From: Bacteroidota bacterium
GTDB lineage: Bacteria > Bacteroidota > Bacteroidia > AKYH767-A > 2013-40CM-41-45
Reading direction: 5' to 3'
DNA length: 64,000 nt
Assembly (NCBI GenBank): GCA_016720655.1
Contig: JADKKE010000007.1
Location: forward strand, 124,001-188,000
The notes beneath the pieces were generated by a model that ran no database searches, was not told the origin of the DNA, and saw nothing but the letters and a program-made list of their open reading frames with translations. Shown here piece after piece: positions 29,036-38,979 of this stretch (position 1 is its first letter; each line of letters begins with the position of its first letter). The translations under genes and the position numbers were made by a program.

Positions 29036-31514
29036 ATGGAGGAGAATTCTTTGGTTGATGAAAGTGTATTTTATATTTCTGATCTGTCGTGTTCCTACGA
29101 CCGGACAGTTGAAAACCGGGTGCTTTACATCCGTGAATTCGGGATACCTCGTGGTAAGCTGACATTTTTATTGGGAGCATCCGGTTCAGGGAAAAGCACA
29201 TTGCTGGAGACCCTGGGATTAATGAACAATACTTTTGCTGGAGGGGAAGCACATTTTGTTCCGGGCGCAAATGCTGAAAAATTTGCTTTGGATACTGTTT
29301 GGAATTCTGAAAATCAGGAAATTTTAAACAAGATTCGAAAACTTCACTATAGTTTTATTTTTCAGGAAAATAATCTGATGGATGATTTTTCTGCTTTTGA
29401 AAAATATTTGTCTTTCTCAAATGGTGAAAGACAAACGTACATTTTCAGAAGTGGTTAAGCCTGCAGAATTAATTTTAAAACGAATAGGATTAACCGCAAA
29501 GGAAGTGAACGAACACACAATGGCTACTAATCTATCTGGTGGTCAGCGTCAACGTTTGTCTTTTGTACGTGCGCTCAATGTAAATTATTCGGTTTTGTTC
29601 TGCGATGAGCCGACGGGTAATCTCGATGAAGTGAATGCTCACGAGTTGATGGAGATTGTAAAAGGTTCCTGTTCTTTTACCCGCTCAGCAATTGTCGTTT
29701 CACATGACATTAACCTTGCAATAAAATATGCTGATCAGATTGCTGTCATCACCAAACCACCAGGAGAGAAGTATGGTGTAATCGATTCGGGAAATATTTT
29801 TAACCGGAGTGAATGGGAGAATCAGTCGAGCGAAGACCGTGGTGTATTCCGTGAGAAATTGCGGGCTTTGTATTTTTCCAAAGAGAAACACCAGGAAGCC
29901 GAGGTGCAAACCAGGGCCGTTCCGCTTTCTGAAACAGGTTTTACAAAATTGTTTATCCGGAATGAATTGCGATCACTGTATGGAAAAAAGTATGTAAATT
30001 ATTTTATCCTTTTATTTCTCACTGTTTTTTCATTGCTGGTTCTCGGATTTGCTAACGGCACGCTCAATTATATTGATCTTAAATTGAAAGATGCTTTTGT
30101 GAACTGGGTGACAATTAAAATTCCCTGGGCGCAGTCGGGAGATCGTTTTCAGGAAATCAAGGAAAAACTGAATGAACCGGCAAATGCCCAGCGATATCGG
30201 TATTCCTCAGCGACAAGTTATCCGGAGTTTTCCATGCCGATTTTCGATAAAAACTCTCATGATAAATACAGAGTTTTTTCTGAAAAGGGCCGGACTATTG
30301 AAAATGGTTCTCCACCAGATCCGATGCTCAAAGATATTTTGTCGGCAAGTAATCTGGTTCAAGGTTCTGTTTTTAGAAGTACTTCAGATTTTGGGCTGAT
30401 CGTTTCCAGTCAGTTGCTTTCAAATTACCATTATTCGCTCAACGATCGATTCCTGTATGTTGGATTCAAAATTTTCGATGGACATCAGGATGTTTATGAG
30501 CGGATTCCGGTTCCCATCAGAGCAGTTGTCCGATCCATTCCAGGAAAAAATTTATTTATTACAACGAATTATTTTAAAATGGCCTACGATCAGGCCGATG
30601 GAAACACTTTTGATCCACAGGTTCACCGGAACAAAATATGTTTGTATCTGGCCATTTCTGAACCCGAAATTCCTGCGATCACCAAAGACCTACGAAGCTC
30701 TGTTTCAGAAATGAAAGAGTTTTCAGAATGGAGCCCGGGTGTAGACATCGTTACAGATCAATCTGTCGATACAGGACAATCAAAAATCGCCGAAATTCGT
30801 TTTTCACCGGAACCGGAAGACACAATGGTAGCGGGAACATTCATCCGGAAACTTTTTTCTTTGCAATCCATGAAGAAATGGGAGGGAAGAGCAATACCCT
30901 ATTATGACCTGTCACAATTCAATGAACAACTTCCGGAGTTGACGGATGATATTTTGTGCATTAATTTTAATGGCGATCTGGATAGTATCCGTTCCTTTAA
31001 ACAATTTATTTTCAGTCTGAATAAACCGGAAGAAAAGGATGTAATTGAGTTGGATGATTCAGCGATCAGAGAAAAGGAGAATTATAATTTCATGAGTAAA
31101 GTTACATTGATTATATCCTTTGGGCTTTTGTTTTTTGCTGTTTTTTGTATCGCTTTATTCATCATGAATGTACTCCGCTTGCATTTGTTACAAGTGAAGA
31201 TGAATCTTGGAACATTAAAGGCATTTGGATTGAATAACGCGGAGACAAATCAGTTGTACATAAAAATTATGCTTCTGTTTGTGATCCTCGTCATGATCCC
31301 TGGTTTTACGATTGCTTATTTCATTGGTAAGTTGATTGACCGAATGATCGGATCATTCCTTGCGATGGATCAGAATTATACCTACTTCCAGATTACAGAT
31401 GGATTGATCCTGGGAATTATCCTGATCATCTTTTTGGTCTCAATGCTTGTAACCGGATTGGTTGCACGGAAGATACTCCTTAAATCTCCGGGTGATCTGA
31501 TCTATAACCGTTGA
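29036..31514 (+). CDS. MacB-like ABC transporter: fused ATPase and permease, frameshifted
   Basis: The N-terminal ATPase has Walker A (GASGSGKST, about residue 47), a Q-loop (FIFQENNLMDD), the signature LSGGQRQRLSF near residue 166, Walker B with the D-loop (LFCDEPTGNLDE, about 187-199) and the H-loop VSHDI. An FtsX/MacB-type permease follows: one helix at about 322-340 (YFILLFLTVFSLLVLGFANG), a large periplasmic domain and three C-terminal helices with HLLQVKMNLGTLKAFGLNN. The ATPase frame closes at 29458 and the rest reads from about 29430, so a single indel lies in that interval. ATPase before permease in one chain is the reverse of many exporters but typical of MacB. It follows the TssR-like gene by 11 bp and may power that envelope complex; the substrate is unknown. 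Confidence 0.8.
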
Positions 31515-31552
31515 AAATAATATTTCTATTCAGACCACTTCATGCCTTTCAA

Positions 31553-34318
31553 TCAATGCAGGTACTGATTACAAATTGCGATAAAGTCTGAGTTTTTGGA
31601 AAGCGATGAGAGGAGGGGGTCGTTTTTAATAGCTTTTTTCGAAAATGAACCGGTGGCAAATGCTTCTTTAAAGCTATCCATTGCTTCACTATTTTTGTTT
31701 TGCATGGAAAGTGCAATCCCTTTGTACAGCAAGCCTTCAGAGTTTCTTGAATCGGTTTGTAAAATCTGACTGATGCAATCCATGGCACGAATAGGATCGT
31801 TTAGCTTCAGGTAGGAATACGCCATCTTCTTGTTGAGAACCGGTTCGGAAACATAAGACTTGTCAATTTTTTTAGCGCTCTTGAAATCTTCTATCGCCAT
31901 TGGGTAATTCGCTTTTTGCACCAGGCACAAGCCACGCAAACGAAAGGCCTCCGGATCCATGCTATTCTTCTGGAGATATTTGTTCAGGTCAGTAAGTGCT
32001 GGGTCATAATCTTCCATTCGGATCAGGCATTGGGCTTTGTGAAATAATGCTTCTGATAATTCCGGATTGTGACCAAGAGCATGATTGTAATCTTTGATCG
32101 CCTGTTTGTATTCGTTCAAATCAAAATAGACATTTCCTCTGCCAACATTGAAATCCGGATCGTCTTCGTCACGATCCAATGCTTTGGCATAAAAATCCAG
32201 AGCTTGCTGGGGTTGATGGAGCTGTGAATAGGCGTTCCCGATGTAATAATATATTCGTGCAGAATCTTTTTTCAAAGTTAGTGCCTCGTTAAAATAACTG
32301 ATTGATTTTGCATATTCCTTTTCTTTAAAATAAGTATGTCCCAGATAAATTTTAGCCGGATAAAAGTTCTGTCGAATGTCCAGTGATTTCAGAAATGAGA
32401 ATTTCGCACTATCAAGTTGCTCGTTTTCGAAATATGCAATTCCGAGGAGATAATGATTTTGAAAATCGGTATTTTCCAAATTGCAGGCGGTCCTGTAATC
32501 GGCAATGGCTTTCCGAAGGTCTCCCAATTTAGTATACGCATTGCCCCGGGCAACGAAATAATCTGGCTTGCTGTCGTATAACTGTATGGCGGAATTCAGA
32601 GAGACGAGTGAATTCTGAGGGTTACTGATGCCCTTCACACCTGTATAAAATTCGTCAGCTTTTTGCTGGATTTTATTTTTTAAATCTGCATTTAATCCCT
32701 GAGAAATTGCTAACCTGAAATAATTTCCAGCTCGCTGATAACGATCGGATTTGGATTCTTTCATCGCAATTAATCCAAGATAATAATTCGCTTCCGGATA
32801 AATTTTTCTTTTTTCTATTGCACGCGTGAAATTTTTGGCGGCGATTTCATTTTCGTTCGATAAAAATTCTACCTCACCCAATTCAAAGTAGGTAACCGGA
32901 TTGTCGACATTTACCTGGAGAGCAGATTCGTAATCACGGATTGCTTTATCGTATGCTCCAATTTCTTTTTGTGCTCTTGCACTCGATAGAAAATAGTAGT
33001 CGTTTTTTGGATCCTTTGATTTGAGGATCGCGTAATCACTCAGTGCACCGGCACGATCTTCATTTTTCATTTTGGTTTGGGCTCTCAATTCGTAAGCATC
33101 CAGGTAATTTTCATCCATGGATGTCGCTTTTGAAAGATCTTCCAATGCCCGCTTAGGATTGTTAGAAGCTACGTAAGCCTTAGCTCTCCAGAAATACAGT
33201 TCAGGGGTCACTTTGTTGTCAGTTTGAATATCTTTCGAACAGCTGTTAATGATTTGATCGAACTGATTTCTACTGAACAATCCCTGCAAGCCCTCTGTCT
33301 TGGAAAGAATGGGTTGGATTTGTTGCTTGCGAAGTTCAGTATTCGGATCTCTGTATTTTGCATCCAGCAAAGCCAATTTAGAATACAAACTGTCGGTAAA
33401 GTGATAGCGACGGAATTTGTAAGCATAATCAGCTTGTTCTTTCCATTTTCTTGAATTCTGTTCGATGCCTGTAACAGTCGAGAGTTTTTCCTGGTAGTCT
33501 TTCAGTTTTAACTGATAGGCAGTATTGGAAGGATCAAAACTGATAGCTCTGCGTATGAAACTAACAGCATCTTCATACAAACCTCTGCGTGCAGCCTGTT
33601 CGGCTTTGTCGGCCTGCTCTGAAGCTTTACCGCCTGCAGTAGAAATCGGATCCGGTGCGGCATCGCAATCGATCGCTCGGGCAATATCGGTGACTTCATT
33701 CTTCGTATCATTCTGGAAAGCATCGGCATTTGCATAACTGATGGAATTGATTGTGACTGTCCATTCGTTTTTACCGCTACCTGATTTGCCTGTCAATTCT
33801 ACCCGCATTTCTGCAACTCTCGAAAATTTTGGATAGGTCATTCCGGTTGCAGTATGCTTTGCTTTGTATTCGCAATCGTAATATATATTTACATAGTAAT
33901 AACTTGTCTTCTTGAGGTTAGAGCATCGGATATTTTTGAAGAAGATTGTATTTTCATCATCATCGTTTTTCTGGTAACCGGAATACAATTGATTCAGATA
34001 CTTTTTTACATACAAATTTTCATTCCATTTATTTGAAATGATTAATTGTGGATCCACATCATTGGAGATAATAACGGAATCATTATAAAATAAACGTGCC
34101 TGTCCTTTGGTTGCAGTGGTATACGACTCATCGAAATCTTGTTTGGTAGTACTTCCCCAGGTGATGAAATTCATTCGGTCTTGCAAGGCCATGATGCGAT
34201 TCTCAGCACGGAACCGAATGTTCACGGTGTCTTTGCAGGTAATCAGTCCTTCTTGTGCTGTTGAAGAATAATGAAAAGAAAAAAAGAGGAACACTACAAT
34301 AACAATAGTCTTATTCAT
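31553..34318 (-). CDS. Large secreted TPR-repeat protein
   Basis: A signal peptide (MNKTIVIVVFLFFSFHYSSTAQ, ATG at 34318; an in-frame ATG at 34330 is also possible) precedes an N-terminal domain of about 180 residues (RLFYNDSVII, VKKYLNQLYSGYQ, a strand-rich part ending VTINSISYA). The remaining roughly 690 residues form a long array of TPR motifs with A-G-Y/A-x-K-x-D-A-I-x-D-Y-type helices (KAIRDYESALQ, KAIADYRTACNLE, QAIKDYNHALGHNP, PALTDLNKYLQ). TPR arrays are protein-binding scaffolds; a periplasmic scaffold role is inferred. The gene overlaps the upstream secreted gene by 8 bp, so it is the last of three coupled minus-strand genes, and it converges with the MacB-like transporter 38 bp away. 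Confidence 0.82.
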   Translation of the reverse strand: MNKTIVIVVFLFFSFHYSSTAQEGLITCKDTVNIRFRAENRIMALQDRMNFITWGSTTKQDFDESYTTATKGQARLFYNDSVIISNDVDPQLIISNKWNENLYVKKYLNQLYSGYQKNDDDENTIFFKNIRCSNLKKTSYYYVNIYYDCEYKAKHTATGMTYPKFSRVAEMRVELTGKSGSGKNEWTVTINSISYANADAFQNDTKNEVTDIARAIDCDAAPDPISTAGGKASEQADKAEQAARRGLYEDAVSFIRRAISFDPSNTAYQLKLKDYQEKLSTVTGIEQNSRKWKEQADYAYKFRRYHFTDSLYSKLALLDAKYRDPNTELRKQQIQPILSKTEGLQGLFSRNQFDQIINSCSKDIQTDNKVTPELYFWRAKAYVASNNPKRALEDLSKATSMDENYLDAYELRAQTKMKNEDRAGALSDYAILKSKDPKNDYYFLSSARAQKEIGAYDKAIRDYESALQVNVDNPVTYFELGEVEFLSNENEIAAKNFTRAIEKRKIYPEANYYLGLIAMKESKSDRYQRAGNYFRLAISQGLNADLKNKIQQKADEFYTGVKGISNPQNSLVSLNSAIQLYDSKPDYFVARGNAYTKLGDLRKAIADYRTACNLENTDFQNHYLLGIAYFENEQLDSAKFSFLKSLDIRQNFYPAKIYLGHTYFKEKEYAKSISYFNEALTLKKDSARIYYYIGNAYSQLHQPQQALDFYAKALDRDEDDPDFNVGRGNVYFDLNEYKQAIKDYNHALGHNPELSEALFHKAQCLIRMEDYDPALTDLNKYLQKNSMDPEAFRLRGLCLVQKANYPMAIEDFKSAKKIDKSYVSEPVLNKKMAYSYLKLNDPIRAMDCISQILQTDSRNSEGLLYKGIALSMQNKNSEAMDSFKEAFATGSFSKKAIKNDPLLSSLSKNSDFIAICNQYLH

Positions 34319-35198
34319 CTTGTGGAACATTTAAAAATTGTTTTTTATAAATTGGCTTTGAACTGTATTTTACAAACAAGAGATTGCTGATCAACCAACC
34401 GGAATTTCTGGTGTTGCGGTTGAAATTCTCGACAACCATTACATAGTTTGGAATCTGAAGAAAATGGTAGGAGATGTGCTGTACAAAGTCAAAGCGAAGT
34501 GATTTTTCTTTCACTAATTTGATCAACAGTTGCATCTGATCGGTGAGGGGTCCTTCGTACAGGTAATCTTTGAATTTATCAGGTTCTTCAAACGCCTGGT
34601 ACAAGTTAACGAAATTTGTACCATGACTCATGGGATCAAGAAAAACGCTGGTCTGGTTTTCCGGGTCTCGTAAATCGGAACCACACAAGCGGGGAACTGG
34701 GACTTTCGATCCGGATTTTGGATATTTAAAATTCAGAAAATCTGCCATCGCACTTACAACAACCCATTTCGTTGAATGATCTATTCCTTCTTCGATTTTA
34801 AGTGTAAGATCCAATTGCTTTGATTTGCCCAAATACGTTACTCGACAACGAACATGCGCAAACCAGTCTTTGTCTTTAAAATTCAGAAAAATTGGTGCGC
34901 CTCGTTTGGTTACTGTCATAGTAAAATGCTTCAATGTTGACGTATCCCATCTCTGGTTTCGGTCAAACAAAGATTTTACCATTGTCGAACGTAGTGGCAG
35001 TTTACCACGGTTGTAATTCTTCAGATTTTGCACGAATACAGAACTCGTGTCTTTATTGAACCTGTCAATAAATTCATCGAGTATTTTTACTTCCAGGGCA
35101 TGGTTTTCTTTCCAGCGCGTGTCTTCAACGAGACCCTGTGACTGAACTGAAAATGAAAGCAGAAGAAAAGTGTAAAGAAGAAATTGTTTTTTATTCAT
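34311..35198 (-). CDS. Secreted protein of unknown function (295 aa)
   Basis: A signal peptide (MNKKQFLLYTFLLLSFSVQSQG) is followed by a domain with LDEFIDRFNKDTSSVFV, SLFDRNQRWDTSTLKHF and CRVTYLGKSKQLDLTLKIEEGIDHSTKWVVVSAMA, which has the same outline as the N-terminal domain of the adjacent TPR protein. The C-terminal part (about 170-295) has LCGSDLRDPENQ, YQAFEEPDKFKDYLYEG and FDFVQHISYHFLQIPNYVMVVENFNRN. No known family was recognised. It starts 3 bp after the stop of the preceding gene and overlaps the next, so the trio is one operon. Confidence 0.7.
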   Translation of the reverse strand: MNKKQFLLYTFLLLSFSVQSQGLVEDTRWKENHALEVKILDEFIDRFNKDTSSVFVQNLKNYNRGKLPLRSTMVKSLFDRNQRWDTSTLKHFTMTVTKRGAPIFLNFKDKDWFAHVRCRVTYLGKSKQLDLTLKIEEGIDHSTKWVVVSAMADFLNFKYPKSGSKVPVPRLCGSDLRDPENQTSVFLDPMSHGTNFVNLYQAFEEPDKFKDYLYEGPLTDQMQLLIKLVKEKSLRFDFVQHISYHFLQIPNYVMVVENFNRNTRNSGWLISNLLFVKYSSKPIYKKQFLNVPQDE

Positions 35199-35201
35199 TC
35201 A

Positions 35202-36248
35202 CTAATTGGGGCTGGTTTCCTGTACAAGAACATCAACTAAGAAAACATCCCAGTAGTCCTGAGGAATGCCATTCTCGAATTTCTGAATTTTTTTTACGAC
35301 AACTTTAATGCTCTTCGTAGTAAGATCTTCATAAGCAGGTAAATCTTTGACATAGCCGATAAAGCGTTGTTTAAAAGAAACCCAGCCGTAGAAATTACCA
35401 TCCGGACCTTTTTTCAAGTCTTTCACCATGTAATAGTCCGAAGTTTTAATTTCTACTTTTTCATATTGCAACATGCGCAATCGATTCAGATATTTTCGAA
35501 CCTTCAATGGTTTTTGAGCCTGAGGCTGACGAATTGAAGTAACTCCGATCGTTGAATTTTCATTGAGGAAAAGATCAAGTGCATTTAAAATACTTGTTTG
35601 TGCAATATCTTCAAGTGTTGATTTGTCTGCAATAATTCCAATCAGCTGGCCAAATGTCCTTGACTTGATAAGCGCTTTGTCTTTCAATTCCGCCATTGTA
35701 GTCTCGTCCAGTGTTGTTGTTGAATTATCCACAGGCTTTACATAAACGTCTTCCTTTGGTTGTTCAACCGGAGCCGTCGATCCTCCGTCACTAACTCCTG
35801 AATTCGTGTTGTCAGCGGGAGGTGGAGCAGGACTTTCAGTAGTAACAGTGTTCTCGGAGATTGCAGGCTCAGGATTCGAGCTCATTGATGATGCAGTATA
35901 ATCCACTGAAATATCATAAGTCGCTTTAGTTGTGAATACATCATTTCCAAGAAAGGTTTTTAAATCCCTGAGCTTTTTATTTGGAAAGGACATCGTGAAT
36001 TTATTCTCATTTCCAAACATTGCTCTTTCCAGATAATAACGCACGGAATCGTAATCCTGGATCTTCAGATCGTTGCAAACCCTTCGCAGACAGAAATAGT
36101 AATCATCGTTCGGATCCTGATTCACAAAATCATCCATTTCTTCAGTAGAACAGGTTGGGGCTTCCTGAGCTCGAGTGGGTGCACCGGAGAAAATGAAAAA
36201 GAAGAGAAAGAAAAAGAAGGAGAGAGAGGAGATGTTCTTAAATTTCAT
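35202..36248 (-). CDS. Secreted protein of unknown function with Pro/Ser/Thr-rich linker (348 aa)
   Basis: A signal peptide (FFFFLFFFIFSGAPTRAQ, about residues 11-28) is followed by a cysteine-containing stretch (CSTEEMDDFVNQDPNDDYYFCLRRVC), a low-complexity linker rich in Pro, Ser, Thr and Asn (about 125-185) and a C-terminal domain with LKDKALIKSRTFGQLIG, LEDIAQTSILNALDLFL, RKYLNRLRMLQYEKVEI and VVVKKIQKFENGIPQDYWDVFLVDVLV. No known family was recognised. It is the first gene of the minus-strand trio; the upstream 387-bp gap to lpxC must contain its promoter. Confidence 0.7.
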   Translation of the reverse strand: MKFKNISSLSFFFFLFFFIFSGAPTRAQEAPTCSTEEMDDFVNQDPNDDYYFCLRRVCNDLKIQDYDSVRYYLERAMFGNENKFTMSFPNKKLRDLKTFLGNDVFTTKATYDISVDYTASSMSSNPEPAISENTVTTESPAPPPADNTNSGVSDGGSTAPVEQPKEDVYVKPVDNSTTTLDETTMAELKDKALIKSRTFGQLIGIIADKSTLEDIAQTSILNALDLFLNENSTIGVTSIRQPQAQKPLKVRKYLNRLRMLQYEKVEIKTSDYYMVKDLKKGPDGNFYGWVSFKQRFIGYVKDLPAYEDLTTKSIKVVVKKIQKFENGIPQDYWDVFLVDVLVQETSPN

Positions 36249-36635
36249 GGGAAAGATTCATTTTAGGCAATATTATTAATTATTATCTGAAGTCAAAAGA
36301 AAGCTGCTTCATAATCGCAGGGGAAATCAATGAATTCATACTGAAATCAGATATTGCTATTTTCTATCAGTATTTTCTAACTTAAACCATCATTTTTTTT
36401 ATGCATTTTTAAATGAAAATGGCCTTATGGCAATACTGGTTTGAAGTCAATTTATCCTCAAGTAATAGGCTTGATTATAGGCGAATGCACTGCCTCAGCG
36501 GTTTGGTTTAGATGGGTCGGGGAATGATTGTTCAATGAGGACTTTCAGCTTCTTAGGTGTTATTAAATTTTTATTTTTATTTTTGGCCAAAACCCCGGCA
36601 TATCGTTCCGGTCTTGTTTTCTGAAATTTTACATA
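36249..36635. other. Divergent intergenic region upstream of lpxC-fabZ and the secreted-protein operon
   Basis: An AT-rich stretch of 387 bp with no convincing reading frame or RNA. On the plus strand TATTTTTG at 36578-36585 matches the TAnnTTTG element, 51 bp before the lpxC start, but no TTG box lies at the usual spacing. Confidence 0.4.
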
Positions 36636-38123
36636 ATGGCTGAAAATCAGACAGTTGTAGAGGCTTCCGTAGTTAAGAAGGAAAGCCCGTTACCTTCTCC
36701 TGCCCCCGAAATCATCCGACAGACCACTATTCTGCATCCGGTGACCGCATCGGGCGTTGGATTGCATACTGGCGCTAGCGTCAATCTTACTTTCATGCCG
36801 GCTCCGGAAAACCATGGATATCAGTTCAAACGAATTGACTTACCGGGTCAGCCTGTAGTTGAAGCAGATGTAGATAACGTGACTGATACCGATCGTGGTA
36901 CCACAATCAGTAAAAACGGTGCCCGAATCAGCACTATTGAGCACGTACTGGCAGCTTTGGCCGGAATGGAAATAGACAATGTCCTGATGGAAATTGATGG
37001 TCCGGAAGTGCCGATTATGGATGGGAGTTCCAAGCCTTTCATCGACCTTCTTGAAAAAGCTGGAATCCAGGAACAACGCGAGGAACGTCGGTACTACATG
37101 CTGAGTGAGAATATCACTTACGAAGATCCGAAGAGAAAAACTGAAATGCTTGCTGTTCCCAGTGAGGATTTCAGGATCACTGTAATGGTTGATTACAACA
37201 GCGACTTGTTGGGTACGCAGCATGCGACACTTTACAATATCGGAGAGTTTAAAAATGAAATCAGTGATTGTAGAACGTTTTGTTTTCTACACGAACTGGA
37301 AATGCTCCTTGACAATAATCTCATCAAAGGCGGCGATATCAATAACGCGATTGTCGTGGTTGATAAACCCGTATCGCAGCAACGTCTCGATCATCTCGCG
37401 AAAATTTTCAATAAAGAAAAAGTAACAGCTGAACGCGGATTTCTGAACAATGTGAAACTTCATTTTCAGAATGAACCTGCCCGTCATAAATTGCTTGACA
37501 TTGTGGGTGACCTTGCTCTTGTCGGAGCTCCGCTAAAAGGCCACATTCTCGCAGCCCGTCCGGGTCATGTAGCAAATGTTGAATTTGCTCGAAAGATCAA
37601 GGACCTGATGAAACGTGACAGGTTCCGTGAAAAGTCACCGCGTGTTGATCTCAATGCGAAGCCGATTTACGATATCAACGGGATCATGAAATTTCTTCCT
37701 CATCGTGCTCCATTTCTTTTCGTCGATAAGATCCTTGAATTATCCGATCGTCATGTCGTGGGATTGAAGAATGTCACAATGAACGAATGGTTTTTCCCTG
37801 GACATTTTCCGGGTGCTCCGGTAATGCCCGGTGTGATTCAGATAGAAGCAATGGCACAGGTAGGAGGGATTCTGGTTTTGAATACCGTTCCTGATCCGGA
37901 GAACTACCTCACGTATTTCATGAAAATCGACAATACCCGTTTCAGAGATATGGTGATGCCGGGCGATACAATTGTATTCCATCTCGAACTGATCTCGCCA
38001 ATTCGCAGAGGGATCTGTCACATGAGAGGCAAAGCCTATGTTGGTGATAAAGTTGTCATGGAATCAGAAATGATGGCGCAAATCGTGCGACGCGACAAGA
38101 AAAAAAGTATTGAAGCCAGCTGA
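36636..38123 (+). CDS. lpxC-fabZ: Bifunctional LpxC deacetylase / FabZ dehydratase
   Basis: The N-terminal LpxC part (about residues 28-325) has the doubled fold with TASGVGLHTG, ISTIEHVLAALAGM (zinc histidine), DGPEVPIMDGSS, FCFLHELEMLL and LLDIVGDLALVG followed by KGHILAARPGH. The C-terminal FabZ part (about 345-490) starts YDINGIMKFLPHRAPFLFVDKI and carries the active-site histidine in HFPGAPVMPG and the IQIEAMAQVGG helix. LpxC commits UDP-acyl-GlcNAc to lipid A; FabZ dehydrates 3-hydroxyacyl-ACP. The fusion is characteristic of Bacteroidota. The 495-residue length fits with a roughly 28-residue N-terminal extension. It is followed by lpxA, 34 bp after the stop, in the usual lipid A order. 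Confidence 0.96.
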   Translation: MAENQTVVEASVVKKESPLPSPAPEIIRQTTILHPVTASGVGLHTGASVNLTFMPAPENHGYQFKRIDLPGQPVVEADVDNVTDTDRGTTISKNGARISTIEHVLAALAGMEIDNVLMEIDGPEVPIMDGSSKPFIDLLEKAGIQEQREERRYYMLSENITYEDPKRKTEMLAVPSEDFRITVMVDYNSDLLGTQHATLYNIGEFKNEISDCRTFCFLHELEMLLDNNLIKGGDINNAIVVVDKPVSQQRLDHLAKIFNKEKVTAERGFLNNVKLHFQNEPARHKLLDIVGDLALVGAPLKGHILAARPGHVANVEFARKIKDLMKRDRFREKSPRVDLNAKPIYDINGIMKFLPHRAPFLFVDKILELSDRHVVGLKNVTMNEWFFPGHFPGAPVMPGVIQIEAMAQVGGILVLNTVPDPENYLTYFMKIDNTRFRDMVMPGDTIVFHLELISPIRRGICHMRGKAYVGDKVVMESEMMAQIVRRDKKKSIEAS

Positions 38124-38157
38124 TTCAAGAGCTGAATCCGAATCAGAAATTCCATCC

Positions 38158-38946
38158 ATGAACAACAACCTCGTCGTCATACATCCGAATGCCCGCATTG
38201 GTAAGAACGTAAAAATTGATCCGTTCACGATGATCCACGAAAATGTGGAGATTGGTGATGATACCTGGATCGGAAGTAACGTTACCATTTTTCCCGGAGC
38301 AAGAATCGGAAGCAATTGCAAAATATTTCCCGGTGCTGTGATTTCTGCAGTACCACAGGATCTGAAATTTCATGGAGAAGATACGATCGCTTCGATTGGT
38401 GACCATACGACAATCCGTGAATTTGTTACGGTGAACAGAGGGACTGAAGCGCTTGGGAAAACTGTTGTTGGAAGTCATAACCTCCTGATGGCTTATGTTC
38501 ATGTTGCGCACGACTGCATCATCGGCGATCATTGTATTCTTGCCAATGGTGCTACTCTTGCAGGACATATTACCATTGCTGATTTTGCGATCATTGGCGG
38601 ACTTTCTGCGATACATCAATTTGTTCAGGTGGGTTCGCATGTGATGATCTCCGGTGGATCACTTGTACGTAAAGATGTTCCTCCTTTTGTGAAAGCCGCG
38701 CACGAGCCATTGTCCTATGTGGGTATCAACTCTGTCGGTTTACGACGACGCGGTTTCAACAATGAAAAAATTGCAGAGATCCAGAATATCTACCGGACAA
38801 TCTTCGTGAAAGGCTATAGCAATTCTCATGCACTGGATGTTGTGCAGAATGAAATGCAGGCTTCTCCTGAACGTGATCAGATCCTTTCCTTTATTCGCAG
38901 TTCCTCGAGAGGAATTATGAAAGGATATTCAAAAGATGAGGATTGA
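38158..38946 (+). CDS. lpxA: UDP-N-acetylglucosamine acyltransferase LpxA
   Basis: The protein transfers the 3-hydroxyacyl chain to UDP-GlcNAc in the first lipid A step. A left-handed beta-helix of hexapeptide repeats fills about residues 1-185 (VIHPNARIGKNVKI, VEIGDDTWIGSNVTI), with IREFVTVNRGT and the catalytic histidine in VHVAHDCIIG. A helical C-terminal domain follows with YVGINSVGLRRRGF. The ATG at 38158 gives 262 residues, the usual length; the longer frame from a TTG at 38110 overlaps the end of lpxC-fabZ and is not expected. It is downstream of lpxC-fabZ and 33 bp before an ABC ATPase gene. Confidence 0.95.
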   Translation: MNNNLVVIHPNARIGKNVKIDPFTMIHENVEIGDDTWIGSNVTIFPGARIGSNCKIFPGAVISAVPQDLKFHGEDTIASIGDHTTIREFVTVNRGTEALGKTVVGSHNLLMAYVHVAHDCIIGDHCILANGATLAGHITIADFAIIGGLSAIHQFVQVGSHVMISGGSLVRKDVPPFVKAAHEPLSYVGINSVGLRRRGFNNEKIAEIQNIYRTIFVKGYSNSHALDVVQNEMQASPERDQILSFIRSSSRGIMKGYSKDED

Positions 38947-38979
38947 TAATTTTCTGTTTAGAATTCAATCCATGTACTT

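Noticed and set aside
23306..31514. Calling the cluster a complete type VI secretion system
   Set aside because: No TssB/C sheath, Hcp tube, VgrG, TssK/E/F/G baseplate or ClpV gene is in the window.
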